Shown here in pieces: positions 12,458 to 25,700 of a DNA stretch of 64,000 bases (position 1 is the first letter of the stretch; each line of letters begins with the position of its first letter). The notes under the pieces were generated by a model. That model was given only the letters and a program-made list of their open reading frames with translations. It ran no database searches and was not told the DNA's origin. The translations under genes were made by a program, and so were the position numbers. The stretch is from positions 62,001 through 126,000 of the forward strand of contig WOGZ01000025.1 in the NCBI GenBank assembly GCA_009733775.1, read 5' to 3'. The DNA is from Alectoria sarmentosa. Lineage: Eukaryota > Ascomycota > Lecanoromycetes > Lecanorales > Parmeliaceae.

Positions 12458-14097
12458 ATGTTGGCATTCGGTCACAATCCTAGTCGCTTAGTCAGCGACG
12501 AAGTCTTGGCAGAATCCTCCTCAACCTTTGTTGACGACGCTTTCTCCACCTTACAACAGCAGCGCGAAGCCGCTGCGGCTTTGATCGATTATGATAATGG
12601 CGATATCTTCGCATGGCTCAAGCTCGCTCGATCTGCTCGCAGAATCGTGCCAATCCCGGAGCAGCGCTCGGGGAGTACCCATCTCTCTCCGGCGCAAGTC
12701 CATGCGCTCTTTGCACTGAAGGATTGTCCGAATGATAGGCTCCTGGGCTGGTTAGAGCTAGCTCGTCTTTGTCGTCTGTACAAGTATCTCACGGAGTACG
12801 ATAGGATCGCTAACACTACATGATAGGCGATGGCCCAACCGCCATGGCTATTGAACGTGGCCCATCAATTGATTCCGGACGCAACAACAAACTCGCCTCC
12901 CATCGTGAACAACTAGACCCTTCGTCGTTTGAGACCAAGTTGTGGACAGAAGCCTCCCCAAAGGACCTTTCCCAACCTGGCCTTAGCCCACCCAGCCGAC
13001 ATTTCGCTACCGACAGCCTCTCCGGACACTACTCCGGCACGCCAATCAACACGACTCATTCCAAAAAAGCCGAGAATCACTATTGGTGCACAGTATGTGA
13101 TGAGCCGAACTCTTACAAAGATAGTGGGAATTGGAAGAAGCATGAGAAGGAGCACGAGACGATGTTCGTTTGCGGGATGGACGATGCCGCAGAGAGCAGC
13201 AAGGGTGGCCAACCTCACGCCTCGAAATCATTTACCTGCAAGAGAAGGGACATAATGGTCAATCATTTGAACAAGTCGCATGGAATTATTGAGGCACTTC
13301 GAGGCCGCGATCTCGCAAATCAATGGCGACATACCGTGAAGAAGCAGGCATGGGCTTGTGGTTTCTGCATTAGCCTATTCTTGAGCTTCCAGGATCGTCT
13401 CAAGCATGTCGATATAGTACATTTCAAAAGACATCAAAGCATCCACGAATGGGACTTGAACAAGGTGATTCTGGGTCTGTTGCAACAGCCGAAGATGGAA
13501 AATGCCTGGAAGATGAGATTGGCGTCACTACCACCTTGGGTGCACCCAGAAAGTATGGCTTGGGACAAAGCAACCGCGAAAGATTTGCGATCAACACTAG
13601 AGATAGGTCCCTCGAATGACCATCATGCAACTACCCTTGCCGACGCAGCCTATTCCGCGAGCAAATCGAAGGAAGGATCTTGGGCTCATAGTGGCACGAA
13701 CCTCGCCAACCGCCATTCGGATGCAACGGCACAGGCGAGCTTCTTGTCATCACCAAGTCACTATCTGGGGACCTCAGCTTCAACGTCCGATTCTGGATTG
13801 TACCATCGTCCGAGTCCAGCGATCACAGGTTCTGCAGCCCACCTTGTCCTCAATGATCCCTCATTCGTTGAAGCTCCGAGGGACGCTTTCGCCCTCGGCA
13901 ACATGGTAGAGCCGTCGATGTCATCCATGGACGGTGAAGGTCATGTCAAACACAATGCACTACCCTTCAACCCATCTCAAAGTTGGAATTCTGCCATAGG
14001 ACCGAGAACCTTCTTCAACGGCTACGATCTGTCAGAATCAGAAAGCTACGGCGGTCGAAGCGCCGATTGGTCGGCTCCCAATTGGTACAATCATTGA
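12458..14097 (+). CDS. Z1: zinc-finger family protein, two exons, one finger missing
   Basis: Exons 12458-12770 and 12827-14097 give 527 residues. The acceptor follows GCTAAC; the donor may be GTCGTC (12771) or GTCTGT (12774), both in phase 1. Exon 1 encodes two short repeats near residues 40-59 (DIFAWLKLARS) and 84-104 (ALKDC...LLGWLELAR). Exon 2 carries a C-x2-C-x14-H-x3-H finger (C192, C195, H210, H214), a CKRR segment with paired His (about 242-256) and a classical C-x2-C-x12-H-x4-H finger (C282, C285, H298, H303), then VILGLLQQP and a Ser-rich tail. Z1 is about 24 residues shorter than its paralogues between fingers 1 and 3 and lacks the C-x2-C finger there. Nucleic-acid binding in the nucleus is inferred from the fingers. 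The family is not recognised. Confidence 0.8.
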
Positions 14098-16270
14098 TGT
14101 GTGAAGCGATGTACTGACCTGGAGATGAACACAATGAAACAAATTTTGATTACTGCATTGGAATCGAAGCGAATTTGCGTGTTGTCAGAATTCTCCTGAA
14201 CCTCTCTGCTGGTCTTGGAGCAAGCATTCTGTCAGAAGCGGGGCCGTTCGTGACCAATATCATGCTCAATTTTTGGATACTAGACCGGAACAAGTCAAGA
14301 AGACCAGCTCAAGAGGAACATTTGACAAAGAAAACTCTCCTGTTCAGCGCTTGAAATTGCGGTCTTTGTTGTAATAGACTTTGATGAAACAGAGCCACCA
14401 CAAGTGCGAGATTCTCCGATTGCACGCGTGCCTACCAGGTTCCTTCCTAGGACTGACCCTGATCCTTTTTGGTCCTCTATCAGATTGATTGCCGTTGGAC
14501 ACTAGGCAGCGCTTTGTTGGACATTGTATTGTGTGCGTCCTGTTACTAATGTACGACATTCCGTTTGTGGTGTTGGCCAATATTCCACGCCCATACCTAC
14601 ACTACTCAGTGCGCATACTCTCCAATCTGTATCTTCCACGTCAAGATTACCCCCGCCTACCTAGAAAGCAGGGCGCCGGCTTTCTTTGCATCATCCAAGC
14701 TTCTGCTCGCCTTATCCTCCCAAAATAGCTGTCATCCTAGCCTCCTGTGCCCTCACTTACACAGCGTGGAGCGCCATTGCAAAACAGATCACTTCAGCCA
14801 AGCTGTGTGCAGTTTCTCACTCTATACGCGCCGAAGTCACAGGATATGGCTTTGGGCCAGGAGTGTCTGAACGAATACACGGCTCTCAAGCGCCAAGAGC
14901 TGTTAGATCGTGGGCTCAACGCTGATATTATCTACCAGTATGTGTGATACTCAGACAATCGAACCCGGGAAAGTATGAAGTTAGATTCGTGGCCTCCCTC
15001 GTTATCCCACTGCTGACCAATAATTATGATCGATCAATCAATGCAGTGTTCGCTGTGAGCGACCTAGACATTCGCCAACACGGCAGTATACTGACTCATG
15101 TGACCACTACATCGTGCCATTAAACAGAGTTTCAGAGCAGTAATAATCGCTTCGGATTGCAGAGGCGCCTTCAAGTTGCCATTCTATGGTTGTGCGAAGT
15201 AGGGAAAGGCGTAGCTGCAAGGGTTGAGCGCCTTGCCATTTTTTCATCTCGATAACAACGACAATCGCCGTAGTAGTTGTTGGAGCATAACTGTAGAAAT
15301 CGTGCTGCCTCAGTCAGTACCTTGAATGCAGGACTTTGGTTACGAAAGCTATCATTGCAATGCTATGAGGGGCTGAAAGACAACATATGGTCGGAAGGAA
15401 CCAAAAAAATAAGACTGAGGCGGATTTCGGAATCGGATACTTCTTTAACGGTTGAACGATTGCTTGTGCTTTTGGTGCAAGAGCTCTGTACCTAGTCGAG
15501 TAGAGCTGTTGGTGCATCAGAATTTTGAGATCAAGGGTGGTGGTGAGAAGATCATTTCAGCCTTGCTCAATTACCTACCAAATATTTGTTTACTCTTCCA
15601 ATCCATGAGACGATGTTGAGGAGCCGAAGGTACGAGCGCGCGTGCTGAATCGTTTGTCTTGTGTAAGAAGGTCAGAAACAACGGTGGTATAGCTATCAAA
15701 TGGTGTTGATGGTAACCTGTATACGATTTTGGTGGTGTTGCTGGTAGGGTTGGAATCGGCGATCAATTTCTGCAGCCTTATTGACTAGGGCTGCGAAAAA
15801 GTGTACTAGTACCTTATGGCTTAGCTGCAAATGCCTTCCTCATCACACCATCCAACTAGAGTTACCAATACTGCGCATGCTGCCGTGCACGATGAGTTTG
15901 GGCTGGCACCAATTGCAATGAGCAGAGAGCAGGGTAAGGGTCAGGAAGCCGACACATCCAATCCAAATCTCACTCCACCGACACTTTTCCAATGACTACA
16001 TATGGCACGGCTATTGCTTTTCCTTGGATATTGTCCGACGCGCTTACTCGACATACCTAGGTCATCCAGCGCCAGGATGATTGTAGATGCTTAGCGAGAT
16101 GCAGAGTCGCTACCTACGCCCACCTAGGTACCAAAAAATCAATACAACATTTTCGGACCGGCCAGATAGGCCAGGCGGGTTAAGGAAATGAGAATGCTCA
16201 AATGTAATGTTCTCTCTCTTCTCCCAACTTTTCGCCCTTTGTACTTTCGTGCTCTCAACAAAGACCGAGA
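14098..16270. other. intergenic region between Z1 and Z2
   Basis: No gene is supported. Short frames such as 14489-14947 and 15277-15495 have no motif or consistent splicing. The stretch is not strongly AT-rich. It holds the Z1 3' region and the Z2 promoter. Confidence 0.5.
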
Positions 16271-18020
16271 ATGATGCAGAATCTTGACAGATTTCAGGGG
16301 CCCGGTTCGGGGTTAGCTCATGCGCTAGGTGAAACCACCCCACGATTCCCGTCATTGGCGCAGAATTCCCGCAGGAACCCACAATCCAATCTTGCTCCGC
16401 GGTACAACAACGGCGCCGAAACTCGTTCGGAGCAGCAGGCCATTACAGTCTTACTAGGTCAGCATGACGATGACATTTTCGCATACCTCAGATTTGCTCG
16501 GTCTCTCGGTCAAAACGCCCATTACTCTCTTGGTCATGGCCCACTCTCGGAAGACCAAGTTCGGGCGGTCTGGGCCCTCAGAGGTTATGCCGATGATAAG
16601 ATCAGAACCTGGTTGGATCAAGCTCGGAAGCTTGGTGAGACTGTAGGATACGCCTTGGAGTTACAGGAGCTGACACCGACTAGCAAATGACTCCGAACAA
16701 CCCCAAAACCCTCGAGGCGGTTCCATTCGAGAACCTGGCTCCGCGTACCTCTCCTCATCAGGGCAGGCACGAGGAACTGTGCATGGTCCTGGCGGTATCG
16801 CATCTGCCTGTGCATCGCCCAACCTCGGTCGGATCGACGGCTTCTATCAAAGCACGCTGAGCGCTTCCAGCGTTCATCCGCAATGGAGTCTTGACAAGAC
16901 CGACACTTCACGCGAAGAAACAAAGGCAACCAAATTCTACTGGTGCACAATGTGCGAAGACCGTCGCCCATACAAAAATCTCTCGGATTGGAGGAAACAT
17001 GAAAAGGGGCACGTGGAAACATATTCCTGTATGCTTACGGGCCCATTGGAAGAGACTGAGGGCGATATCAAGTGTATCCTTTGCAGAACTTCGAACCCAA
17101 GCGAAGACCATCTTGCCGCGCACGATATTCACACATGTGGAAAAGGAATCCCAGGCTCGTTTTCTTGCAAGAGAAGGGCCGACTTAGTTGGACATCTTAC
17201 GAAACGTCACGGCGTGCAAGGGAAAGCTCGGGGCGAAGCCATAGCAGATAAGTGGAAGGAAACCACCAAGAAGCAAGCGTGGCCATGTGGATTCTGTAGC
17301 CACCTGGCTCACACCTTCGGAGAACGTCTTAAACATATCGCAACGCATTTCGAGCGTGGTCAAACACTTGACGAGTGGGACATTACTAAAGTAATACAAG
17401 GGCCCTTATTGCAACCTGGAATGATTAGTGCTTGGGAAACGCGACTGGCTGCTTCACCACCTGGTTGGGAATCTTCAGAAGTCATGTGGGAGAAGCCTGT
17501 TGTCAAAGATTTGCAGCACGATCTCGAAGTAGGGCCATCCGACACACAGCATGCGGCAGCTCTCGCAAAAGAAGCATACGAAGCGCGTCAGTCCGATGGG
17601 GGTTTGCCGCTAGCCTATGTACCGATTCATGGAGCACTAAGACCGAGTACTATTGTGCCGACAAGCGACTATGATTCGATCATGGAACGAGCATTCGAAC
17701 CTAACTCAAATCATGCCCCGTCTCGATTTGTAGCAAACCCGGCCGAGACCCTTCATTATGAAGTCCCAGGATTGAGCGAGCCTCCAATTGCCACCTACGA
17801 CGACGACGGCACCTTCTCGTCTTACTTTCTGGACGATGGCACTGGCTCAATCTACGCTCCTTGGCTATCAAATTCTGGCGAGACACGGACTTCTGCGGCA
17901 GACCAATACATCGACTCCAATGGGTATCAAGAGCATTTTAAGGCTACCACAGCGAGTGGTGTTAGGCCGACTCGTCCATTGTTCAGCCACGAGCCAGGTA
18001 CTGATGATATGTTGGAGTAG
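16271..18020 (+). CDS. Z2: zinc-finger family protein, two exons
   Basis: Exons 16271-16634 and 16684-18020 give 566 residues. The 49-nt intron has a GTGAGA donor, a CTGAC branch and a CTAG acceptor, and it splits a codon in phase 1 exactly as in the other five genes. Exon 1 carries the two W-L/R repeats (DIFAYLRFARSLG, then ALRGYADDKIRTWLDQAR). Exon 2 has the complete finger set: WCTMC...WRKHEKGH, CILC with downstream His residues and a Cys, FSCKRRADLVGHLTKRHG, and CGFC...RLKHIATHF. The conserved EWD-x-KVI and a DLEVGPS segment follow, then an acidic, Ser/Thr-rich tail. Closest in layout to Z1 and Z4. The downstream flank resembles that of Z3, so these two arose by segmental duplication. A DNA-binding regulatory role is inferred only. 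Confidence 0.85.
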
Positions 18021-20488
18021 AGTGTGTGAAAATATTTCTGACACTGGCTTCCAATTTTGGGGGGGCCCCTTGTGTGCATGGCTTTCTGTGTTTCATCATT
18101 CATCCATTTAGCCGACTTAATGACCTTTAGCTCCCTGATCATGTAAGACGTGTTTCTCCCGCGGCCAAAAGTTTCCAGATCGAGCCTCTGACTTGCGGCC
18201 CAAGGGACTGGGTCAAGAGAGCGCAGCGCTTATCAAGGCTTGAGTACGTTACATAGAAAGACTGAAGGATAACGAGATCATTGACGGGTAACGAGTATAG
18301 TACAGGAGATGAATTGATGCTGGGATTGAAAATAGGTAGAAATGGGACCTCGGGTGGATCATGACGCACATGGCTTGGGATATGATAGGCATCAGACGGT
18401 ACGGGTGCGAGGCATAGAGAACAAGGGATCTACGACGTAGTATACGACTCTGGTGATGAATGTTAGCCCGCCCGCGACAGTAAGGAAACTTCAACTAGTG
18501 TTTCGATTCGTGGAAATTTCAGCGCTGCGCAGATCTCCAAGTACTTTCGTATTTAGTATCACGGTATTTGAGTACGCCACAGTGGGAACACACAGAGTAA
18601 GTTATAAGATTAATAGTAGAACTTTGATTTCATGGAATACATAGACTATGACAGCATTGAAATTTCTTCTAGTGGAGGCTGTCGTTGCAGCTCCAGAGCT
18701 GAAAGGGCAAAAGTGGGGGTCTTCCACTAGCGGAACGTGTCCGCTTGCAGGTCTTGGCACGAATTTCACGCATAACTTTGTGCATCTCGTAATTTACCTG
18801 TATCGAGTTGTTTCTGCGCCAAGACTTGCGCACACTGGTGCACGAAAACAATTATTTCATATTCCCCTGATAGTAGTATTTTGAAAGAAAACCCAGCTTT
18901 GAGAAGACTCACCTCATTTAGAATACTGCTTTCCAAGAAAATTACAACGATTCTCCAGTGTTTCAAAGGCTCTTTAAGTGGTAAATATACGAGTGCGTCT
19001 GAAATTAGGGTTGCATGAAAACCGTTATCCAGCTACTCTATTCCACGCTGCTGCGCTCTTGCCACGCTGATTTGCTGTTTGACCCCCACGTTCATCATGC
19101 AAGGGGGAGATTCTCAAAGTTGCTGCTTCCTCGTGGCTTCGATCATCCCAGGTCTAATAAATGAGATGGCGCAATCTGGTCTAGTGCGTTGGCTGTTGCG
19201 CACCAATGACGCGACTCGGGACATGCGGAAGTGGCATGACCCCCTGACTAGTCATCTTTCTCTGATCTACACCGCCAACGCCAGTGCTCGCAGAAAAGTA
19301 AAGCGAATACTCGGGCTCAGGTTGTTTCCGACTCCCTGGGTATGGGTCAAGCACTGCTTGCATTAGGAGCTTGATGGACGTTTGAACAGACTTTGATCCA
19401 TCAAAGTCTATTCGGTCTCTTGGGCTTACCCATTACCATGGATCAGCTCGGGGAGAGACGGGTACCTCGCCCGTGGCCGCCGCCAACGAGTTGCTGGGTC
19501 GCCAGGATCTAGGGGTCTAGTGGGGGCGGTTAGCGGCACATTTTATCGGTCAAGAAGCAGGATCTCGCCATGTACTTGCATTCTTCTATTCAGCTACGAC
19601 CAAGGCATTCATTGTCATCAACTGCGACCCTTTCAATTGTCACGCTGAATTGCCGAGAATACGGAGCCGAAAGAAGGGCCAGGGGAGGAGGGTACTCTAG
19701 GTCGATGCGACGTTGGGCAGCAGTTTGAATAGGTATTTTGCCGGCATAGTCTTATAGGGCTCTCAGGCAGAAGATCGAAGTATGCCTTTGTGCGCTTGGG
19801 GTCCGCTTGTATCATGCATAGTCTTTGGAGACTTCATTGGGTACCGACTCTAACTGAGACCGTTGGTGCCGTCGACCTTTCGCCTCACTACCAAAGTTGG
19901 GCTTAGCGACTCACGCCTCAAAGCTTCTACCCTTTTTTGGCATTTTTGGCCCGGAAAGACAATGGAATGCCATGTATCAATGGATCGTCCTTACCGTTTT
20001 CCTCTCCACGTTGGACTCCTTTGCGTCAACATCCTCTTCACTATTGATTCACTTCGAGAAGGTCAACAACAGGCCACGAAATTGGTTTCTTATCTGCATC
20101 GCAAGTTTAGTGCAATGTCCGATTCGGCCGATCGTGGGGGCCGAGCACTATACCATAATTTTCGCAGCCTTGTCCTCCACGATCAGATGAAATGGCTAGG
20201 ACTCCGCTGAACCTTGCTTAGCGCCTGCCAATGATCACCGGCTAACAATTGGCAACCTTGAATCTTGCCGGCCAGAAGTCATAGAAGTAAGTGCGTATGA
20301 AACAGCAAAACCAGTGCTATTGCGCCGTTCACCTCGTCTTCGCTTACCAAGCGTGATTCTACCCTATCTAAATATCGATCGAGTAGGCGAGATTTGAAAT
20401 CAGTGGGACTTTACAAGGAGCAGAGATACCCCATCGTTCTCACCTCTATGATTACTAGTCTTGTATACATTTTTGTCGTTCGCTGCCA
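18021..20488. other. intergenic region between Z2 and Z3
   Basis: No gene is supported. The first 500 bases include a 3' flank similar to the one after Z3. A 22-bp near-palindrome (AGACTTTGAT CC ATCAAAGTCT) lies at 19388-19409. The stretch near 19460-19520 shares GTGGCCGCCGCCAAC with sequence near 40640, perhaps a short dispersed repeat. Confidence 0.45.
18355..18490 (+). repeat. duplicated 3' flank, copy next to Z2
   Basis: Downstream of Z2, blocks such as ATGGCTTGGGATAT, ACGGTACG, CTGGTGATGAATGTTAGC and GCGACAGTAAGGAA line up in the same order with ATGGCCTGGGGATAT, ACGGTACG, CTGACAATGAATTTTGCG and GCGACTAGGAAGG downstream of Z3 (22600-22750). The alignment was read by eye and includes gaps. 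Confidence 0.55.
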
Positions 20489-22508
20489 ATGTCCCCGACT
20501 CCAGACCCCTCCCAGGACCGGAACTATTCTTTTGGCTTCCAGCAAATTGGCCCAAACAATTCCAAGCACTTCTTATCATCCCAGTCACAAGAGGAACAAG
20601 CTATTGCTGCCTCCATCGACGAACTGTCCGAGTCAACCTACCGCTCACCATCTCAGCAATCCGCTGTCGAGACCCTTCGAGATCTCGAGGACAACAGAGT
20701 CCTGCAATTGCTGTCAATCATTCGTCAGCCTGGCCATGCTCATAACTCGTATCCTGAAGGCCTTTCCAACGAGCAATTTGATGCGCTTTTACATCTGAAA
20801 TTTTGTCCTGATAGTCATGTCTTACTGTGGCTAGGGCACTGCCGAGGTCAGAAGCAAACGCCATCCTAAGATTAACATGAGTTGACACTAATACAATTTA
20901 CTAGTTGGGAGAAGTGAATCTCGGAACCCAAACATCAAAGGTCTTCGCCCACCTCAGAGTGCTGTGACCAGCAGCGCAAAACAAGCGCTACGGCGACCAC
21001 TCAGGACGAACTGCAGACCACCATCTACATTTCCAGGTCATTTACCAGCTTACGGCAGCCCAATAACTCACAATACGACCAGAAATTCCCTCGGTGGACA
21101 TCACTTCCTAAGAAATAGCTCACGACCACTTTTCACCCAAGATGCTCGTCCTTCGCGCGTCACAAATGTACAACCCTACTGGTGCGTAAATATGTCGTGC
21201 GACAAATACCGTGATCGTTACATCTATACGACTTGTGATGGATGGAAAAGACACATGAAGGAGCATGAGACAGTCTGGCCTTGCATGCCGTACGGGCCTT
21301 TGGAAACCGTAGGGATTGGCCTAATTTGTGCACTTTGCGGCTCAATAAACCCGAACGAAAATCACATGGCTGGCCATTCCATTGGGGACTGTGGGAACCC
21401 ATCAACCAAGATGCGCGGCGTTTCGAGAAGGGTCAACCTTGAAAGACATCTGCTACGATCTCATGCAGTCTCCGAAGACTGTACTCGTGGTCTTGCCAAT
21501 AGATGGAAATCAACTCTCCGAAAAAAATACTTCGCATGTGGATTTTGCGTTTGTATCTTTTTTACAATCCATGAACAGTTGAACCATATTGACATGGATC
21601 ATTTCAAGAAAGGCCAACGAATAGCGGAATGGAGTGCCACCAACGTCATTCGAGGCCTCTTGCTTTCACCGAAGGTTGCGAGCTTGTTCCAATGTATACT
21701 TTTGTCAGACCCATCTGCAATAGAACGAGAATTCCATTGGGATTGGCACATGATCGAAGACTTGCAACGAAGGCTGGAGGTGGGAGAGGATGCTGCAGAT
21801 ATCCTTGCATTTGAGGCATACGCGATGCTTACTTTCAATTTGAGTCGGCAAAACTTCGATGGACAGCACCCTCCAACGATCATCTCCGGTCCGAAGTTTG
21901 TGGGCCAAAGCGGGGCGTCCATGGATCCTCTCGCTGTTTCAGCCGCAAACCTGGAGAAAAATGGTGAGCTTCAGGTCAAAGGGCTTGTCGGAGGCTTAGA
22001 ATGTCCGTTGGTTTCGGATGAATATCAAGTTGCTGCCCCGAATACCAGCAATTCAAGACCAAACTATGGATCGCCAACGAATCAAAGTGATACATCAGAG
22101 GCACAACCCACCATGGAGGGTCAAGGAACTTACCCTATAGCGCCAAGAATTTCCCCAGCCGGCAGCGCTAGCAATACCGCTCAGCTGCAACCTGTTTATT
22201 TTCCAATTCAGACCGGACCAGCATCCACCACTACCGAACGTAGCTCTACATCGACAAACGACAGCTCTAAGACAAGTACACAATGGCAAGCCGCTCCATC
22301 AACTACGCCTAGCTCCTTGCACTCTGCAGAAGCCGCAGACATGCATATAGAGCTGACGAAGGTACACCAAGGACCTACTCACAACGGAGACACCGCTGAG
22401 ATGCCAACTTCTAGTCTCAGCGATCTTGCTTGGTCATCCCGCCCAGAAGGTGACTCGCTTCCTCTTGACACCTGCGATCCCAAAGACTTGATCAAGAAAT
22501 CCAAATAG
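20489..22508 (+). CDS. Z3: zinc-finger family protein, two exons
   Basis: Exons 20489-20846 and 20905-22508 give 653 residues; the 58-nt phase-1 intron starts GTCAGA and ends ACTAG. Exon 1 keeps the repeat layout but with weak first-repeat residues (NRVLQLLSIIRQ) and a clearer second repeat (HVLLWLGHCRG). Exon 2 shows YWCVNMSC, a wider first pair (C-x4-C) than its paralogues, then GWKRHMKEHE, then CALCGSINPNENHMAGH, a SRRVNLERHLLRSHAV block in which the CKRR cysteine is replaced, and CGFC...QLNHIDMDHF. EWSATNVIRGLL follows, then a long Ser/Thr/Pro-rich tail. It is intermediate between the Z1/Z2/Z4 and Z5/Z6 types (the GWKRHMKEHE form matches Z5). A nuclear nucleic-acid-binding role is inferred. 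Confidence 0.82.
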
Positions 22509-22599
22509 CGCTTATCAGGCGCTGGCCACCTCGTTCAGTCCTCCTGACCGTTGTTGGTGTACAGCGTTTACAGGGTATAGATGGGTGCTAGCCCAAGAA

Positions 22600-22747
22600 A
22601 ATTTCAATTTGACATGGGGCATGAGAGGACTCATGAATGGGACTGACACAAATGGCCTGGGGATATAGTAAGGACGGTACGACAGGTCAAGAGTTTCAGA
22701 TATACGTTGTATAGATTCTGACAATGAATTTTGCGAGCGAGCGACTA
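22600..22747 (+). repeat. duplicated 3' flank, copy next to Z3
   Basis: Counterpart of the flank after Z2. The 4-kb AT-rich element starts inside this duplicated stretch, at a TA that lies in the GCGAC-TA-GGAA context matching GCGACAGTAAGGAA downstream of Z2. The element therefore landed after the duplication or at least interrupts the shared flank. Confidence 0.5.
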
Positions 22748-25700
22748 GGAAGGTTTAGCAACTTTTTTCAAAAGGATTTTACAAAGTAGCAATAGTCTTA
22801 CAATTTTATAATTATATTCAATTAAACAATATATCGAATTTAATGAAGCTAATCAAAAATGTTACATTCACTTTTTAATTTCATTTATTTTTCTTATTTC
22901 ATTACATTTCTATATTATGAATTTCTTTTATAAAAAAAATATCATTGTTTTATTCTTTATAATATTATTATTAAGTTTTTAAATTACGATCGTTGTTACG
23001 TCACGTTATAAATATATTTCTTTAATGAAATACGATTAAATCGAATTTGATATTAATAAATGATTATCGAAACGATTGCGAAGAATTATGCGTTTTACGA
23101 AAGATAAAATACGTTTTTTGATTAATTATTTTGATTAAATAAGCATTAAATATCGAAAGCGAATACGATTTAATTTAGAGTTCATCTTGTGTTTATTATT
23201 GATTAAGTTATTATAATTATAATTATTCTTCGAGCTTATAAAGCTCTTTAAACGTTTAAAAACGTATTTATTTATTATATTAAATAATGTCTTTAAACAT
23301 TCAAAAAAAATTATGAATTTATATTTTCTTAACATTTAACGTTTATTTACAATCGAATTCGATTGTAAATATATACGATTAAACGATTTAATAATTATAA
23401 AAAACGAAGTATTATTTAAGTTTTTTTTAATAACATCTTTTAAAAAATTACACGATCAAAAAAGAAACAAAAATTCTAATATTCAATTTATAAAGATTTT
23501 TACGATATAATTTAAATGATAATCATTTATTTAAATAATTTAATTAATGTTAATTATAATTTTTATGAAAAAATTATAACAAACGTTAAAATGTTTAAAA
23601 AATTTAAAATTGTTAATAAATTTAATCGTATTTTCAAAAGAAAATTCAAACGATATTATCTCTTTGAAAATAAAATTTATATTTATCAACATCACGTTAT
23701 ATTCTTTTATATAAATTACGTTTTTAAACGAGATTTATAATTTAATAAAAAAATATCGAATATTAAAGTTATAATAAAATATAACTTTAAACGAACGTAA
23801 AACCTTTAAATTTTCAACGTTTTAAATTAATAATTAAAGATAAGCTTTTAATTTATAAAAGACCTTTATCGAGTTATTATATTATTAATAAATTATTACA
23901 CTTGTTTTCGAGATAACGAAAACGTAATTCGATTCGAAATGCGATTTTTTATAATATATCAATATTTCGATATAATAATATAAAATTTCAAAATCGCAAA
24001 TAGTTAAACTTTTTACGTTTATTGATTTCATTATTTTTTAAATTATATCGTTATTGCAATCACATATTTGAAAGAACATATATGAAATTAAGCGTTTTTG
24101 ATTTTTTGCGTTTTTTTCTTATATTAAAAGTGTGATTGCGCATAAAATGATTAATAATATCGTTTTTTATTCGTTTAAAACGTTATAAAAACTCTTTTTA
24201 TCTTAAATAATGTTTTTTTTAATGTCTTATATTTCGTCGATGATTTATTTCGTATTTATAAACTTTTGCGAGAAAATTTTAACGTATATATTTAAATTTA
24301 TAAACGTATTTTTAATAACAATAAAAAAGGCTCATTTTTTAATTAATTAAAAATCATCGCAATGCGAAATTGAGATATCTTTACGCTATTTTCAACTTTA
24401 TTAAAACTATAAAATATTTATTTTTATAAGATCATAATTATTTTTCGATCGCGTGATTCGTTTTTTCAAAATTGATTATAATAGTTTAAATTTCGATATC
24501 TTCGTTTTTGATAAAGCTTTTTATAAAATTTATACATCATTTATATATATAATTTATAATCTTTCGAAAATGTTTACATATCATTTTATCGTTTTTCGTC
24601 GTTTTAAGAACATTAAATTATGAAATTAATGATAAATATTTTTTCGTCGTCTTTCGCCGTTTTGAAAGCATTAATTTATAAGTTGTTAATAAACGACTTC
24701 AATATTTCATTACAATCAATTTGATTCTCGCGTAAAATATTCATGTTATAATTTATCGTGTTTAATTAACGTTAAATTTCAATCGCATTATTGATAAAAA
24801 TCTTCAATTGCTTTATAATAAAGTTTTAATAATTATTAATAATCTTCAATTGCTCGATAATAAATTCGATATATTTTATATTTTATTTCATTTAATGCAT
24901 TATTATTTATATAAATCTTTTAATTTTTTCGAATTGTTTTTATGTTTCGAATAAAGTTATTATAAATATGAATATAAATATTATAAACTATTTCATCAAA
25001 TAATTAACATATTTGTTTATAATTGTTATAATTTTAATTATTTTTTTAATAATTACAATCGATTTATTTTTTCTTTTTTTGCGTTATTTTTTTAGAAAAA
25101 AAAAAATTTATTTCACGAGAAAATGAAATCGAAGATTTATTATCGTTATTGATTTGAGCGATTAGGTTTTATAATTAAATATTTGATGAGTTTAATATAA
25201 AAATATCTTGCGTCGATTTTCTAAATCGCATCGATTTTATTAATAATGAAATATAAATAAATCGTGTAAATTTTATTAATTTAAAAGTAAAGAGATTATC
25301 GATAATTTCATTAATGTTATTTTCGTCGTTAATAATAATTTCGTCATCGTTATTTTTTTCTTGATTTTTATTTTCGATATTATTATTACTCGATATAATA
25401 ATAATAATCTTTTTTATTTTATTCTTTTTATTTGATTTATTATTAAGATTTTTATATATTAAATTATAGTATTTCGAGTTTTAAAGCTTCTCTATTATCA
25501 TTATTTTATTATTATCTTTTTTTTCTTTAATTGCTCGTATTATTAAATTTCATATATTTATTATTTTAATTCACAAATCGAATCGTGTTTTACAACTATA
25601 ATTTGATTCGATTTTTCTTTCAATTTAATTGTGTTTTATTATAAAAAAAATCTTTTACGTGTCGTTCACAATTAATGTATAATCGTTTAATAATCTTTTC

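Noticed and set aside
23135..23740. Lys/Asn/Tyr-rich frames in the AT-rich block
   Set aside because: Low-complexity peptides expected from RIP-altered DNA.
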